NCBI GenBank assembly: GCA_904501625.1
Contig: CAJGBR010000032.1
Location: 1-17,450, forward strand
Direction: 5' to 3'
DNA from: an uncultured Rikenellaceae bacterium
GTDB taxonomy: Bacteria; Bacteroidota; Bacteroidia; Bacteroidales; Rikenellaceae
Length of the DNA stretch: 17,450 nucleotides
The position numbers were made by a program, and so were the translations under genes. The notes below the pieces were generated by a model. That model saw nothing but the letters and a program-made list of their open reading frames with translations. It had not been told where the DNA came from and made no database searches. Positions 7,545 to 15,810 of the stretch are shown one piece after another; the stretch's first letter is position 1; each line of letters opens with the position of its first letter.

Positions 7545-8273
7545 ATGAAGCGAACCCAAATTAATTCACTACGAGGACAATCGCACGATGTCCCGTTGAA
7601 AACCGAAGTGAAAAATTATGATGGAAACATCGTAGAGTTTGTAAACACCCCTCAATTTAGTGGACCGAGAGTCTGTGTACCTGGGGCAAATAGCAAGAAG
7701 TTCTGGAGTGAACATTCCAAAGATGGTTATAAGGAACAAATGAGAATGGGGGCAAAATTATTATATAAAGAATATATTGCTAATCCTAAAAAATTTAATG
7801 ATCTCAACCTTACGCCTGAAGAGATTGCAAATTTACAAGCGGGGAAAGATGTAATATCAGATAGGCTTGTATTGCATCATACGCATAGTAATAGTGTTAA
7901 TGGAACGACTACTGATTGTGAAATACAGTTAGTTAGGAAAGAACAGCATGATATAAAACATAGAGGTGGTTCATATTCATCCAATAATGATCGTGTAAAA
8001 AATAAGATTAAAGAAAAAGGTAATTGGGAAGAAAGCAAATTAAAACGAGCGATAAACACATTAGAATTTGAAGCATACAAGCATCCAATAGCAACTAGTG
8101 CTGGAGCAGGGGGAATACTTGGAGGGCTGTTTTGCGGAGCGTACAAGGCAGGAGGTAAGTTATTTGGATATAAACCAACCAATGCTGGATATGTAGTCGC
8201 CTTTAGTATTGGTGCAACAATTGGTGGTTTGGCAACGTATAACAAACTTAATGATGGTAAAATATATAAGTAA
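7545..8273 (+). CDS. LHH/WHH-type HNH nuclease-like protein with C-terminal glycine-rich membrane segments (toxin-like)
   Basis: 242 residues. The central region carries LHHTHSN (L110, H111, H112), then IQLVRKEQHDIKHRGG with H135 and H139. This matches the LHH/WHH branch of the HNH/endonuclease VII fold, common in polymorphic toxins, where the paired His and the later His residues bind metal and act in DNA or RNA cleavage. The segment before it (WSEHSKDGYKEQMRMGAKL) looks helical and typical of domains preceding such nucleases. Unusually, the nuclease is not at the C-terminus. It is followed by a basic linker and two small-residue-rich hydrophobic segments (about 183-203, ATSAGAGGILGGLFCGAY; and 213-233, YVVAFSIGATIGGLATY), which could form a membrane hairpin. 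There is no signal peptide, no secretion domain and no adjacent immunity gene. It could be a secreted effector, an orphan toxin cassette or a phage-derived protein. The nuclease call rests on the motif; the membrane role is inferred. Confidence 0.65.
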   Translation: MKRTQINSLRGQSHDVPLKTEVKNYDGNIVEFVNTPQFSGPRVCVPGANSKKFWSEHSKDGYKEQMRMGAKLLYKEYIANPKKFNDLNLTPEEIANLQAGKDVISDRLVLHHTHSNSVNGTTTDCEIQLVRKEQHDIKHRGGSYSSNNDRVKNKIKEKGNWEESKLKRAINTLEFEAYKHPIATSAGAGGILGGLFCGAYKAGGKLFGYKPTNAGYVVAFSIGATIGGLATYNKLNDGKIYK

Positions 8274-8303
8274 ATCGGAGTGGATGACTTTTACACCTCA
8301 AAC

Positions 8304-8320
8304 CTGTCAAAATATGACAG
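8304..8320. repeat. Inverted repeat after the nuclease-like gene
   Basis: CTGTCA-AAATA-TGACAG, perfect 6-bp arms, 31 bases after the stop at 8273. It has no T-tract. The arms resemble those of the repeat at 7435-7449. It could be a weak terminator or a site shared with the upstream repeat. Confidence 0.3.
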
Positions 8321-8386
8321 ATAAAAATTTCAAAAACAAAAAAACATTTCACAACACAAACACACAGCGTATTGTAAATAAACAAA

Positions 8387-8416
8387 TTCGGCGGTGAATT
8401 GAATTTCACCGCCGAA
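8387..8416 (-). terminator. Terminator of the pepT transcription unit
   Basis: Perfect 12-bp inverted repeat TTCGGCGGTGAA / TTCACCGCCGAA with a 6-base loop. On the minus strand the hairpin is followed by TTTGTTTATTT, as expected for a terminator after pepT (stop at 8462). On the plus strand it could also stop the nuclease-like gene, but the next bases there are GAAGAAAG. A smaller hairpin (AGTCC/GGACT, 8424-8438) lies between it and pepT. Confidence 0.75.
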
Positions 8417-8461
8417 GAAAGCCAGTCCAAAACGGACTTCATCTTTATCTGAAAAGCTATA

Positions 8462-9679
8462 TTATTTAGCCCAGAGTTTCACAATATTTAAAATTGTTTC
8501 AACAGCTTTTTCCATTGTATCCAACGAGCAATACTCATACTTGCCGTGGAAATTCATCATACCTGTGAACAAATTCGGACAAGGCAGATTCATAAATGAC
8601 AGACGTGCACCATCAGTACCTCCACGAATCGGTTTAATCACAGGTTCAACACCTGCCAACTTCATCGCTTCGATAGCCTTATCTACAACCTCTGGATGGA
8701 GCTCAACTTGTTCACGCATATTATAGTACTGATCCTTAAGAACAAGCGTAACAACACCTTCTCCATATTTTTTGTTCAAGAACGCAGTGACATCTTGCAA
8801 AAATGCCTTTTTCTGCTCGAATTTTGTACGACAGTGGTCACGAACAATATAACTCATTTCTGCAGTTTCAACGCCACCGCTCATTCCTACCAAGTGGTAG
8901 AATCCTTCGTAACCTTGAGTGTACTCAGGACGCATTGCCACAGGCAATATAGAATTTATTTCGCACAAAATCTGCAACGAATTTATCATCTTATTCTTAG
9001 CATACCCTGGGTGAATATTTCGACCCTGAATCGAGAACTTGGCACTTGCAGCATTAAAGTTTTCATATTCGAGTTCACCAATAGGACCTCCGTCCAATGT
9101 ATAAGCAAAACGGGCACCAAAATGTTCTACATCAAAGAAGTCTACACCACGACCTATCTCTTCGTCCGGAGTGAATCCCAAACGAATCTTACCGTGAGCA
9201 AATTCAGGATGAGCCATCAACCACTCTGCTGCGTCCATAATTTCAGCCACACCGGCTTTATCATCAGCACCCAACAAAGTTGTACCATCAGTCACAATCA
9301 GTCGGTGACCTACGTGGTTGAGGAGCTCAGGAAATTCCTTAACCGACATTGTCAGTGACGGATTCAACTGAATATCTCCGCCTTCATAATTCTCAATCAA
9401 ACGAGGCTTTACATCTTTGCCTGACATATCCGGAGCCGTATCTACGTGAGCAATAAATCCGATTACAGGTTTATCCTCATAGCCCGGAGTTGCCGGAATT
9501 GATCCCATTGCGTAACCATTCTTATCGACTTCTACTTCAGTCAATCCCAACTGTTTCATCTGCTCAGCCAGCAGATTCAATAAATCATACTGTTTACTTG
9601 TCGATGGAAATGTTTCGCTATTCTCATCACTCTGTGTATCAATTGATACGTATTGCAAAAATCTCTCTAACAGACCCAT
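8462..9679 (-). CDS. pepT: Peptidase T, zinc tripeptidase (M20 family)
   Basis: Cytoplasmic aminotripeptidase that removes the N-terminal residue of tripeptides. I chose the ATG at 9679: it gives MGLLERFLQYVSIDTQSD, the usual PepT start, and 405 residues (the family is about 408). A longer in-frame start at 9724 would add 15 atypical residues. The M20 metal and catalytic residues fall at nearly the same numbers as in Salmonella PepT: H78 and D80 (AHVDTAPD), D140 (LLGADDKAG), E173/E174 (TPDEEIG), D196 (TLDGG) and H378 (MMNFHGKYE). The dimerisation-type domain lies between about 205 and 315. It follows the OPT transporter gene by 66 bases, which suggests that imported peptides are its substrates. 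All key residues are present, so it should be active. Confidence 0.95.
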   Translation of the reverse strand: MGLLERFLQYVSIDTQSDENSETFPSTSKQYDLLNLLAEQMKQLGLTEVEVDKNGYAMGSIPATPGYEDKPVIGFIAHVDTAPDMSGKDVKPRLIENYEGGDIQLNPSLTMSVKEFPELLNHVGHRLIVTDGTTLLGADDKAGVAEIMDAAEWLMAHPEFAHGKIRLGFTPDEEIGRGVDFFDVEHFGARFAYTLDGGPIGELEYENFNAASAKFSIQGRNIHPGYAKNKMINSLQILCEINSILPVAMRPEYTQGYEGFYHLVGMSGGVETAEMSYIVRDHCRTKFEQKKAFLQDVTAFLNKKYGEGVVTLVLKDQYYNMREQVELHPEVVDKAIEAMKLAGVEPVIKPIRGGTDGARLSFMNLPCPNLFTGMMNFHGKYEYCSLDTMEKAVETILNIVKLWAK

Positions 9680-9705
9680 AATTAAAAACATTTTTAACAA
9701 CTGAC

Positions 9706-9729
9706 CGAGGTTGACCAATTTCAACCTCG
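9706..9729 (-). other. Hairpin between the OPT transporter gene and pepT
   Basis: Perfect 9-bp inverted repeat CGAGGTTGA / TCAACCTCG with a 6-base loop, extendable by TGA/TCA beyond a mismatch. It is 17 bases after the transporter stop and 27 bases before the pepT start. The minus-strand bases that follow are only loosely T-rich, so partial termination or RNA stabilisation is more likely than a full stop. Confidence 0.55.
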
Positions 9730-9745
9730 ATCAGATATATATTAA

Positions 9746-11680
9746 TTATTCTTCAGCTTTGGCTCTTTTTGAATCCCAAATGAAGTATATAATGATTGCA
9801 GCATACATTACAATTGCCAGCATTTCAGCACCTTTAGATGCATTCCAAACCTTAGCAAACAAATCTACGCCAATATATTTCAAGACTGCACTAACAACAC
9901 CCATTAATGCACCACCGGCGATGAAACCAGATGCAATCAATGTACCTCGTTCACGACGAGCCTTATTAAGAGCTTCATCTTTAGAACGAGTTGCTACGAA
10001 CCAGCTGATCAAACCTCCGACCAACAGAGGAACGTTCAGTTGCAACGGGATAAACATACCCAATGCGAATGCCAATGCCGGAATGTTAATCATTGTCAGA
10101 ATCAAAGCTAATGCAGCACCTGCAAAGTAGAGCATCCACGGAGTATGACCACCTTCCATCAACGGTTTGATAACGGCAGCCATTGCGTTTGCTTGAGGAG
10201 CAACCAATGCACCTTCACCTACGAATCCATAAGTCTTATTCAGGACAATCATTACCCCTGCTACAGTAGCTGCAGAAACTGCTGTTCCCAAGAACTTCCA
10301 AGCCTCTTGACGTGACGGTGTTGTTCCCAACCAATAACCAATCTTCAAGTCTGTAATGAAACCTCCGGCCATTGAGAGTGCTGTACAAACCACACCACCG
10401 ATAATCATTGCAGCAGACATACCTTTTGTTCCGCTAAGACCAGCTGATACCAACACCAACGAAGTGAGAATCAATGTCATCAATGTCATACCCGAAACAG
10501 GGTTTGAACCCACGATTGCAATAGCATTTGCTGCAACAGTTGTGAATAAGAACGAGATTACGAATACTATAGCCACTGCGATAACAGTCTGGAAGACATT
10601 GTTCAGCACGCCGAATTGGAAGAATACGAACATCGTAACCAATGTAGCCAACAATACGCTGAGAATAATCTTCATCTTCACGTCACGATTAGTTCGGCTT
10701 TCGACAGACTCAACCTTTTTACCACCGAGTTCGCGAACAGCCAACACTACAGCCTGACGGATAATACCAGATGAACGAACGATACCGATAATACCTGCCA
10801 TTGCAATACCGCCAATACCGATATGACGAGCATAATCCGAGAACATCTGTTCGGGAGCCATTGATTGGAATTCTGCGAAACTACCCATCACAGGAATAAT
10901 CACATACCATACCAAGAATGAACCTGCACAAATGAACGCAGCATATTTCAAACCTACGATATAACCAAGGCCAAGAACAGCAGCACCTGTATTAAGATTG
11001 AAAACGACCTTTACCTTATCGGCTGCGGCAGCACCCCATTCGCAAAGACGACTCGAAACATTTTCAGTCCACCAACCAAATGTACTGATGATAAAGTCAT
11101 ACAAACCTCCGACAAGACCACTGACTGCCAAGAGTTTGGCCTGATTACCACCCTTTTCACCAGAGATAAGCACCTCAGTTGTAGCAGTTGCTTCAGGGAA
11201 CGGATACTTTCCGTGCATATCCTTCACGAAATACTTTCTGAATGGTACCAGCAACACAATACCCAACAGACCACCCAACAACGATGAGATGAAAATCTGA
11301 TAGAATTGAGCTTCAAGACCCAAAATATAAAGAGCTGGCAATGTAAAGATTGCACCCGCAACAATTACACCCGAACTTGCACCGATAGATTGAATGATAA
11401 CATTCTGTCCGAGCATATTCTTTTTACCTGCAATATTTCCGACTCCTACTGCGATGATTGCAATCGGAATGGCAGCCTCGAATACCTGTCCCACTTTGAG
11501 TCCGAGGTATGCTGCGGCAGCTGAGAATATGATTGCCATTATGATACCAAAGGAAACTGAATATACCGTAACCTCCTTCGGTTTGCTGTTTTCAGCCATA
11601 ATAGGCTCATAAGTTTCACCCGGAGCCAATTCGCGATAGGCATTATCGGGCAAACGTGTGTTAAGTTTATTTTCTTCCAT
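9746..11680 (-). CDS. OPT-family oligopeptide transporter
   Basis: Inner-membrane secondary transporter of the OPT superfamily, bacterial branch, expected to import small peptides with protons; some relatives move metal chelates. I chose the ATG at 11680 (MEENKLNTRLPDNAYREL, 644 residues) over 11710, which adds 10 atypical residues. Recognisable OPT segments are AAAAYLGLKVGQVFEAAIP near residues 53-71 and VGSNPVSGMTLMTL near the middle. An N-terminal cytoplasmic stretch of about 35 residues is followed by roughly a dozen or more hydrophobic segments spread along the protein. It lies 57 bases after the MFS transporter gene and just before pepT, fitting peptide import coupled to hydrolysis. The substrate is inferred from the family and from pepT. 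Confidence 0.9.
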   Translation of the reverse strand: MEENKLNTRLPDNAYRELAPGETYEPIMAENSKPKEVTVYSVSFGIIMAIIFSAAAAYLGLKVGQVFEAAIPIAIIAVGVGNIAGKKNMLGQNVIIQSIGASSGVIVAGAIFTLPALYILGLEAQFYQIFISSLLGGLLGIVLLVPFRKYFVKDMHGKYPFPEATATTEVLISGEKGGNQAKLLAVSGLVGGLYDFIISTFGWWTENVSSRLCEWGAAAADKVKVVFNLNTGAAVLGLGYIVGLKYAAFICAGSFLVWYVIIPVMGSFAEFQSMAPEQMFSDYARHIGIGGIAMAGIIGIVRSSGIIRQAVVLAVRELGGKKVESVESRTNRDVKMKIILSVLLATLVTMFVFFQFGVLNNVFQTVIAVAIVFVISFLFTTVAANAIAIVGSNPVSGMTLMTLILTSLVLVSAGLSGTKGMSAAMIIGGVVCTALSMAGGFITDLKIGYWLGTTPSRQEAWKFLGTAVSAATVAGVMIVLNKTYGFVGEGALVAPQANAMAAVIKPLMEGGHTPWMLYFAGAALALILTMINIPALAFALGMFIPLQLNVPLLVGGLISWFVATRSKDEALNKARRERGTLIASGFIAGGALMGVVSAVLKYIGVDLFAKVWNASKGAEMLAIVMYAAIIIYFIWDSKRAKAEE

Positions 11681-11695
11681 ATAATATTTAGTTAT

Positions 11696-11728
11696 GAACA
11701 GAGTCTGCAATTAATGTAGACTCTGTTC
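11696..11728 (-). other. Hairpin between the MFS and OPT transporter genes
   Basis: Perfect 11-bp inverted repeat GAACAGAGTCT / AGACTCTGTTC with an 11-base loop, starting 9 bases after the MFS stop and ending 15 bases before the OPT start codon. No T-tract follows on the minus strand. Its place suggests partial attenuation or a processing/stability element inside the operon. Confidence 0.55.
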
Positions 11729-11737
11729 GAAATTTCA

Positions 11738-13393
11738 TTATTTAATGTTAGGTTCTTCAAGTCCCAGACCCTTCTTCTTGTCGACGACTTTCAGCACAAA
11801 TCCGAGAATAAGTGCAGCTACGCCCAAACAAGCAAGCATAACAAGCGGAGCTGTGTAGTTGTAAGATACGGCAGCCTGTTCTGGAGTGATTGTTCCATTC
11901 TTCAGACCTTCAACCAATTCAGGGTTAGTCTTATCCAGAACTTTACCAATCAACAACGGGAATAACCACAAACCGATATTTTGAATCCAGAAAATCAGTG
12001 CGTATGCACTACCAATAATCTTCGAGTCAACAAGTTTCGGAACACTTGGCCACAAAGATGCCGGAACCAATGAGAAACTTGCTCCCAAAACCAAAATTGT
12101 CAGATATGCGATAAAGATTCCACCAACAGCATTACCCTTGAACATCGGCAGTACGAATGCGAATGTCAGGTGGCAAGCAATCAGCAACAATGATCCCAAA
12201 ACCAACATTGATGCAGCCTTACCCTTATGGTCAACAAAGTTACCCAAAATCGGAGTAATACCTACTGCCAACAATGGGAATACTGCAAACACTGTCTCTG
12301 CACTCTGACGCATATAACCCATATAGCAGAACACAACAAGTGCAATTACAGCCAACACGAGCAAGCCACACTTCATATTTTTATTTTTAGAGAAGTTACT
12401 TGCAAATGCAGCTGCAGCAACAATCAACATAATAACATATTGGATAATTGTCACTGTATTTGTTGCCCAGAATGAATTCGGATCAACAGCAGTAAATGTC
12501 AAATTACATTGCAACATATTTACTGCATACTTCTGGAACGGGAAGATTGCTGAATAATAGAGTACACACAACAATGCTACCAACCAGAAACCGCTGCTTG
12601 ACAAAATTTTTCCGAGGTCGCTGATTTTGAATGGATCATCTTTTTCTTCTGCCAAACCTGTCTGTTCGTCAAGTTTCTTATCCATAAAGAAATATACTGC
12701 GAACATAATCAAGGCAATCATCAGCAAAACAACACCAAATGCCACAGAACGAGAAACGTCGATATCACCACCAAGTTTTGCAAACACTGGAGAGAAAATC
12801 ATACAAGTAGCAACACCCAAACGAGCCAATGCCATTTCAGATCCCATTGCCAAAGCCATTTCACGACCTTTGAACCATTTTACGATACCACGGCTCACTG
12901 TAATACCAGCCATTTCAACACCGCAACCGAAGATCATAAATCCGACTGCAGACAATTTTGCAGAAGCAGGCATTCCGCGGTAGAACGGAGAAATTCCGAG
13001 TTCATCGAAACCAGGGATATAGTTCAAATTTTCATTGAACCACACTTCGAGGTTACTTCCGATAAACGATTCGGTTACTGCATACCAGTTAATAACAGCA
13101 CCTACAAGCATTACAATTCCAGAAAGAATTGCAGTAAAACGAACTCCCATCTTGTCGAGAATGATACCCGCAAAGATCAGGAAGAACACAAATACATTAA
13201 GGAATGTTTCAGAACCCTGCATTGTCCCGAAAGCAGTCGAATCCCAACCTCTGGTTGACTGCATAAGGTCCTTAATCGGCGACAGAATATCCATAAAGAT
13301 ATATGAACAGAACATCGCAAATGCCAGCAACAACAGCACCATCCATCTTACGGCTGCCGAGTCGCTCAGATTTTTTTTAAGATTTTCACTCAT
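11738..13393 (-). CDS. Major facilitator superfamily transporter
   Basis: 551 residues with about twelve membrane helices. It starts MSENLKKNLSDSAAVRWM, then helix 1 (about 17-37). An MFS motif A-like loop, GIILDKMGVRFTAILSG, follows helix 2. Two insertions are larger than usual: one of about 40 residues after helix 3 (FIGSNLEVWFNENLNYIPGF on), and one before the last helix (PELVEGLKNGTITPEQAA). A long central cytoplasmic loop (MDKKLDEQTGLAEEKDDPFK) separates the two six-helix halves. The gene begins 23 bases after the TPR gene and precedes the OPT transporter gene, so a peptide, amino acid or breakdown-product substrate is plausible; the sequence alone does not say. It might serve export of amino acids released by PepT. 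Confidence 0.88.
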   Translation of the reverse strand: MSENLKKNLSDSAAVRWMVLLLLAFAMFCSYIFMDILSPIKDLMQSTRGWDSTAFGTMQGSETFLNVFVFFLIFAGIILDKMGVRFTAILSGIVMLVGAVINWYAVTESFIGSNLEVWFNENLNYIPGFDELGISPFYRGMPASAKLSAVGFMIFGCGVEMAGITVSRGIVKWFKGREMALAMGSEMALARLGVATCMIFSPVFAKLGGDIDVSRSVAFGVVLLMIALIMFAVYFFMDKKLDEQTGLAEEKDDPFKISDLGKILSSSGFWLVALLCVLYYSAIFPFQKYAVNMLQCNLTFTAVDPNSFWATNTVTIIQYVIMLIVAAAAFASNFSKNKNMKCGLLVLAVIALVVFCYMGYMRQSAETVFAVFPLLAVGITPILGNFVDHKGKAASMLVLGSLLLIACHLTFAFVLPMFKGNAVGGIFIAYLTILVLGASFSLVPASLWPSVPKLVDSKIIGSAYALIFWIQNIGLWLFPLLIGKVLDKTNPELVEGLKNGTITPEQAAVSYNYTAPLVMLACLGVAALILGFVLKVVDKKKGLGLEEPNIK

Positions 13394-13416
13394 TTTTTTA
13401 TTAGTTTAGTAATTTG

Positions 13417-15450
13417 TTATTTATTGTTTTCATTTTTTATTGTACCTAATCCTGCACGCTGATATTTTTTCAACACCTCGTAAGCCTGTTCGACGCCGAG
13501 TTCTCCCGCCTTGCTGATATCCAAACATCCCTTTTTCGTATCCTTGAGGTAAATCTGTACAAGGCCTCGATTATAGTATGCTTCTGCGAAATATGGATAC
13601 AATTCAATTGCACGAGTATAGTCTTCAATTGCTCCGGGCATATCACCCGAAAGACATTTCAGATTACCACGATTGTAGTATATATGTGCAAAATCGGGAC
13701 ACAATTCGGCAGCACGATTCAGGTCTGCAACGGCTTCGTCATAGTTATAAACACGTGATGACGAATTTCTCAGGCGGTTAGCAGGATCGGTATCTATGAC
13801 TATCTTCTGGTAACTATTATCTATAGAAGATATAAAATCTATCATTTCGCTTTGGGTTGTACTGCGACACAGATATATATACGGGTTATTCGGATTCAGA
13901 CGAATCGCCTCGGCAAAGGTCGCAATAGCACTTGTATATTGTCGCACAAGAGTCTGAGATGCTGCATATTTAAGTTGTGCAACCCAATCATTCGGAGTAT
14001 TTCTGACGTTTTGTTCATTTTCGATATTGATTTTCATCATTTTTTGAGGATCAATATTCGAAACTTTATTTGTCAGGCATATTCCATTATGATTCAGTTC
14101 TGCCAAGAATTTATCCACACCAACATCTTGGTATCCGTTCTGTTCGGAAGCAGAGGTTGAGTCTTGTTCGTAATATGTAAACTTGAACATCGGCATCAGA
14201 CTGATATCCACTCTCTGAGCTGACGAGGCAATATCTCCGGACATTTCATTCGAACCAAATTCTGAATCAAATGCCAAAAGTTTATTAAACTTTTTGGAAG
14301 TATCTGCAAAACTCGTAAACGTACTATCTTTAAGTTTTGACTGATACTCGGCAATCTTCTTTACAGCCACATCATAATCTCGTTTCGATCCCTTCATATC
14401 ACCGAGATTACGTTTCAACTCGGATCGTAAAAGATATGCATTGGCAAAATCGGGATATAAATCAATGGCACGAGAATAATCCTCTATTGCCTCACGTTCA
14501 TTTCCCAACAGAGTCTGCAATGCAGCACGATTATAGAACACCAACACATTACCCGGATTGCGTCTTGCCACACGGTCATAGTCATCGAGAGCCCGATTGT
14601 AGTCTCCGATCTGAGCCCGCAATATCGCACGATTGAAATATGTCAGTGAATTTGTCGAGTCGATTTGGATTGCATTATTCAAATCTTCAATTGCATTAAC
14701 AGGTCGATTTGTATTGGCATAAACCAAAGCCCGATTGAAGTGTGCTATGAAGTTTGACTTATCATTTGCGATAGCGCTATTAAAGTCGACCATTGCCGAA
14801 TCATATCTCTCCATAACCATATACAACCCACCTCGTCTGTTGTACCCATCCGGATTATAGTGATTTGTTTTTATCGCTCGATTGAAGTCGGACATTGCTG
14901 CCACAGTATCCTTTTTGAGCAAATAGCAGGTTCCTCGGTTAATGAATGCCTCAGCCACTCTATCATTCATTCTGATAAACTGATTAAAGTCTTGTATTGC
15001 CTCGTCCAACTGATTCGTAAGAAGATAGGTAACACCTCGGCTGTAATATGGACTCGGCTGATCGGGACGCAGATTTATCGCCTCTCTGAAATCTCTCAAC
15101 GCCTGATCGTAGTTACCCAAACGAGCATAGGCTATGGCTCGATACTCATAGGCAAGTGTAAAAACTGGATTCAATTTGATTGCTCTCGTATAATCCATCT
15201 CAGCACCTACCAGGTCGTCAAGATTATATTTTGCTACGCCACGCAGAAAGAAGGCTTCGTGAACACTTGCATCATATCTGAGCAGTGTGTTGAGCATCTC
15301 GATAGCTTCTCCGTAATTGGAATTTACGATAAAACGACGACCCATATAGTAGAAATACTGCTTATTAAACTGAGCCTTAACAGGTTCAATATCAAGCAAT
15401 AATACGCATAAGCCCAATACGACAAAAAGTATTCTTTTCATTTGCTTCAT
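13417..15450 (-). CDS. Secreted tetratricopeptide-repeat protein
   Basis: 677 residues. The signal peptide starts MKQMKRILFVVLGLC (a second ATG at 15441 would do as well) and is likely cut near VKA-Q at about residue 26. Residues about 30-370 form roughly ten 34-residue TPR units, with repeated A..DF..AI.L.P and YYNRG patterns, for example LGNYDQALRDFREAINLRP. A linker of about 110 residues without TPRs (about 375-485) is rich in Ser, Asp and Asn. Three or more further TPRs run from about 485 to 655, including SGDMPGAIEDYTRAIELYP. TPR superhelices bind protein partners, and here this would be in the periplasm or at the outer membrane. It is the first gene after the promoter at 15495-15525 and is followed after 23 bases by the MFS gene. 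Its partner is unknown; peptide or protein capture is only a guess from context. Confidence 0.88.
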   Translation of the reverse strand: MKQMKRILFVVLGLCVLLLDIEPVKAQFNKQYFYYMGRRFIVNSNYGEAIEMLNTLLRYDASVHEAFFLRGVAKYNLDDLVGAEMDYTRAIKLNPVFTLAYEYRAIAYARLGNYDQALRDFREAINLRPDQPSPYYSRGVTYLLTNQLDEAIQDFNQFIRMNDRVAEAFINRGTCYLLKKDTVAAMSDFNRAIKTNHYNPDGYNRRGGLYMVMERYDSAMVDFNSAIANDKSNFIAHFNRALVYANTNRPVNAIEDLNNAIQIDSTNSLTYFNRAILRAQIGDYNRALDDYDRVARRNPGNVLVFYNRAALQTLLGNEREAIEDYSRAIDLYPDFANAYLLRSELKRNLGDMKGSKRDYDVAVKKIAEYQSKLKDSTFTSFADTSKKFNKLLAFDSEFGSNEMSGDIASSAQRVDISLMPMFKFTYYEQDSTSASEQNGYQDVGVDKFLAELNHNGICLTNKVSNIDPQKMMKINIENEQNVRNTPNDWVAQLKYAASQTLVRQYTSAIATFAEAIRLNPNNPYIYLCRSTTQSEMIDFISSIDNSYQKIVIDTDPANRLRNSSSRVYNYDEAVADLNRAAELCPDFAHIYYNRGNLKCLSGDMPGAIEDYTRAIELYPYFAEAYYNRGLVQIYLKDTKKGCLDISKAGELGVEQAYEVLKKYQRAGLGTIKNENNK

Positions 15451-15494
15451 TGTAGCCGCAAAATTCTACGAAAAATGTCTGTCTAAACTACCTG

Positions 15495-15525
15495 CGAAGA
15501 TAACGATTTTTTCTTGTTGTTCAAA
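15495..15525 (-). promoter_or_regulatory. Bacteroidetes-type promoter for the TPR-MFS-OPT-pepT run
   Basis: On the minus strand TTTG (15525-15522), a 19-base spacer, then TATCTTCG (15502-15495), one base off TAnnTTTG. The transcript would start near 15488, leaving a leader of about 38 bases before the ATG at 15450. Confidence 0.6.
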
Positions 15526-15619
15526 AATATATTCAACCAACGGACAACATTTTCTGAACATCTTCAAACAATAGTTTTTCATGATTCGATTTCGATAATT
15601 TCACTCAGACCGACAATCA

Positions 15620-15720
15620 CAACTTATCAACATCTTAGCAAAATTGTTCATAACTAATAATCCTCTAATTATAAACAAATTACAATATATATCAACAACT
15701 TATCAAACGATTATTAACAA
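15620..15720. repeat. Cluster of TTATCAA/ATCAACA words
   Basis: CAACTTATCAA occurs exactly at 15620-15630 and again at 15696-15706, with related ATATCAACAAC (15689-15699) and TTATTAACAAC (15711-15721). TTATCAACA is one base off the DnaA box TTATNCACA. This could be a binding-site array or AT-rich chance. Confidence 0.35.
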
Positions 15721-15753
15721 CTCTACGGACTATCCCTCCTCTATTATTTTCAA

Positions 15754-15788
15754 CAAAAAACGAGTAGCGTCTTTCTAACACTACCCGT
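15754..15788 (-). terminator. lon: Rho-independent terminator of lon
   Basis: On the minus strand ACGGGTAGTG, a 9-base loop, then CGCTACTCGT: a 10-bp stem with two G-U pairs, followed directly by TTTTTTG. It lies 22 bases after the lon stop codon. Confidence 0.8.
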
Positions 15789-15810
15789 TCCTAACATTTC
15801 GATTCAAACA

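Larger units (their letters stand above)
15451..15810. other. Spacer between lon and the TPR operon
   Basis: 360 bases without a gene. From the lon side it holds the lon terminator (15754-15788), then an AT-rich stretch with repeated TTATCAA and ATCAACA words (15620-15720), then the promoter of the TPR gene (15495-15525). The segment 15530-15615 shows nothing I recognise. Confidence 0.6.

Noticed and set aside
8696..9358. Long plus-strand open frame of 220 codons
   Set aside because: It lies wholly opposite pepT, whose catalytic residues and length match the family. The composition is not that of a known protein, so it is a shadow.
14860..15402. Plus-strand open frame of 180 codons
   Set aside because: Opposite the TPR repeats; its length follows from repeat codon use on the other strand.
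13400..15450. Direct nucleotide repeats suggesting a repeat array
   Set aside because: The periodicity of about 102 bases is that of 34-residue TPR units in a protein, not a CRISPR or DNA repeat array.
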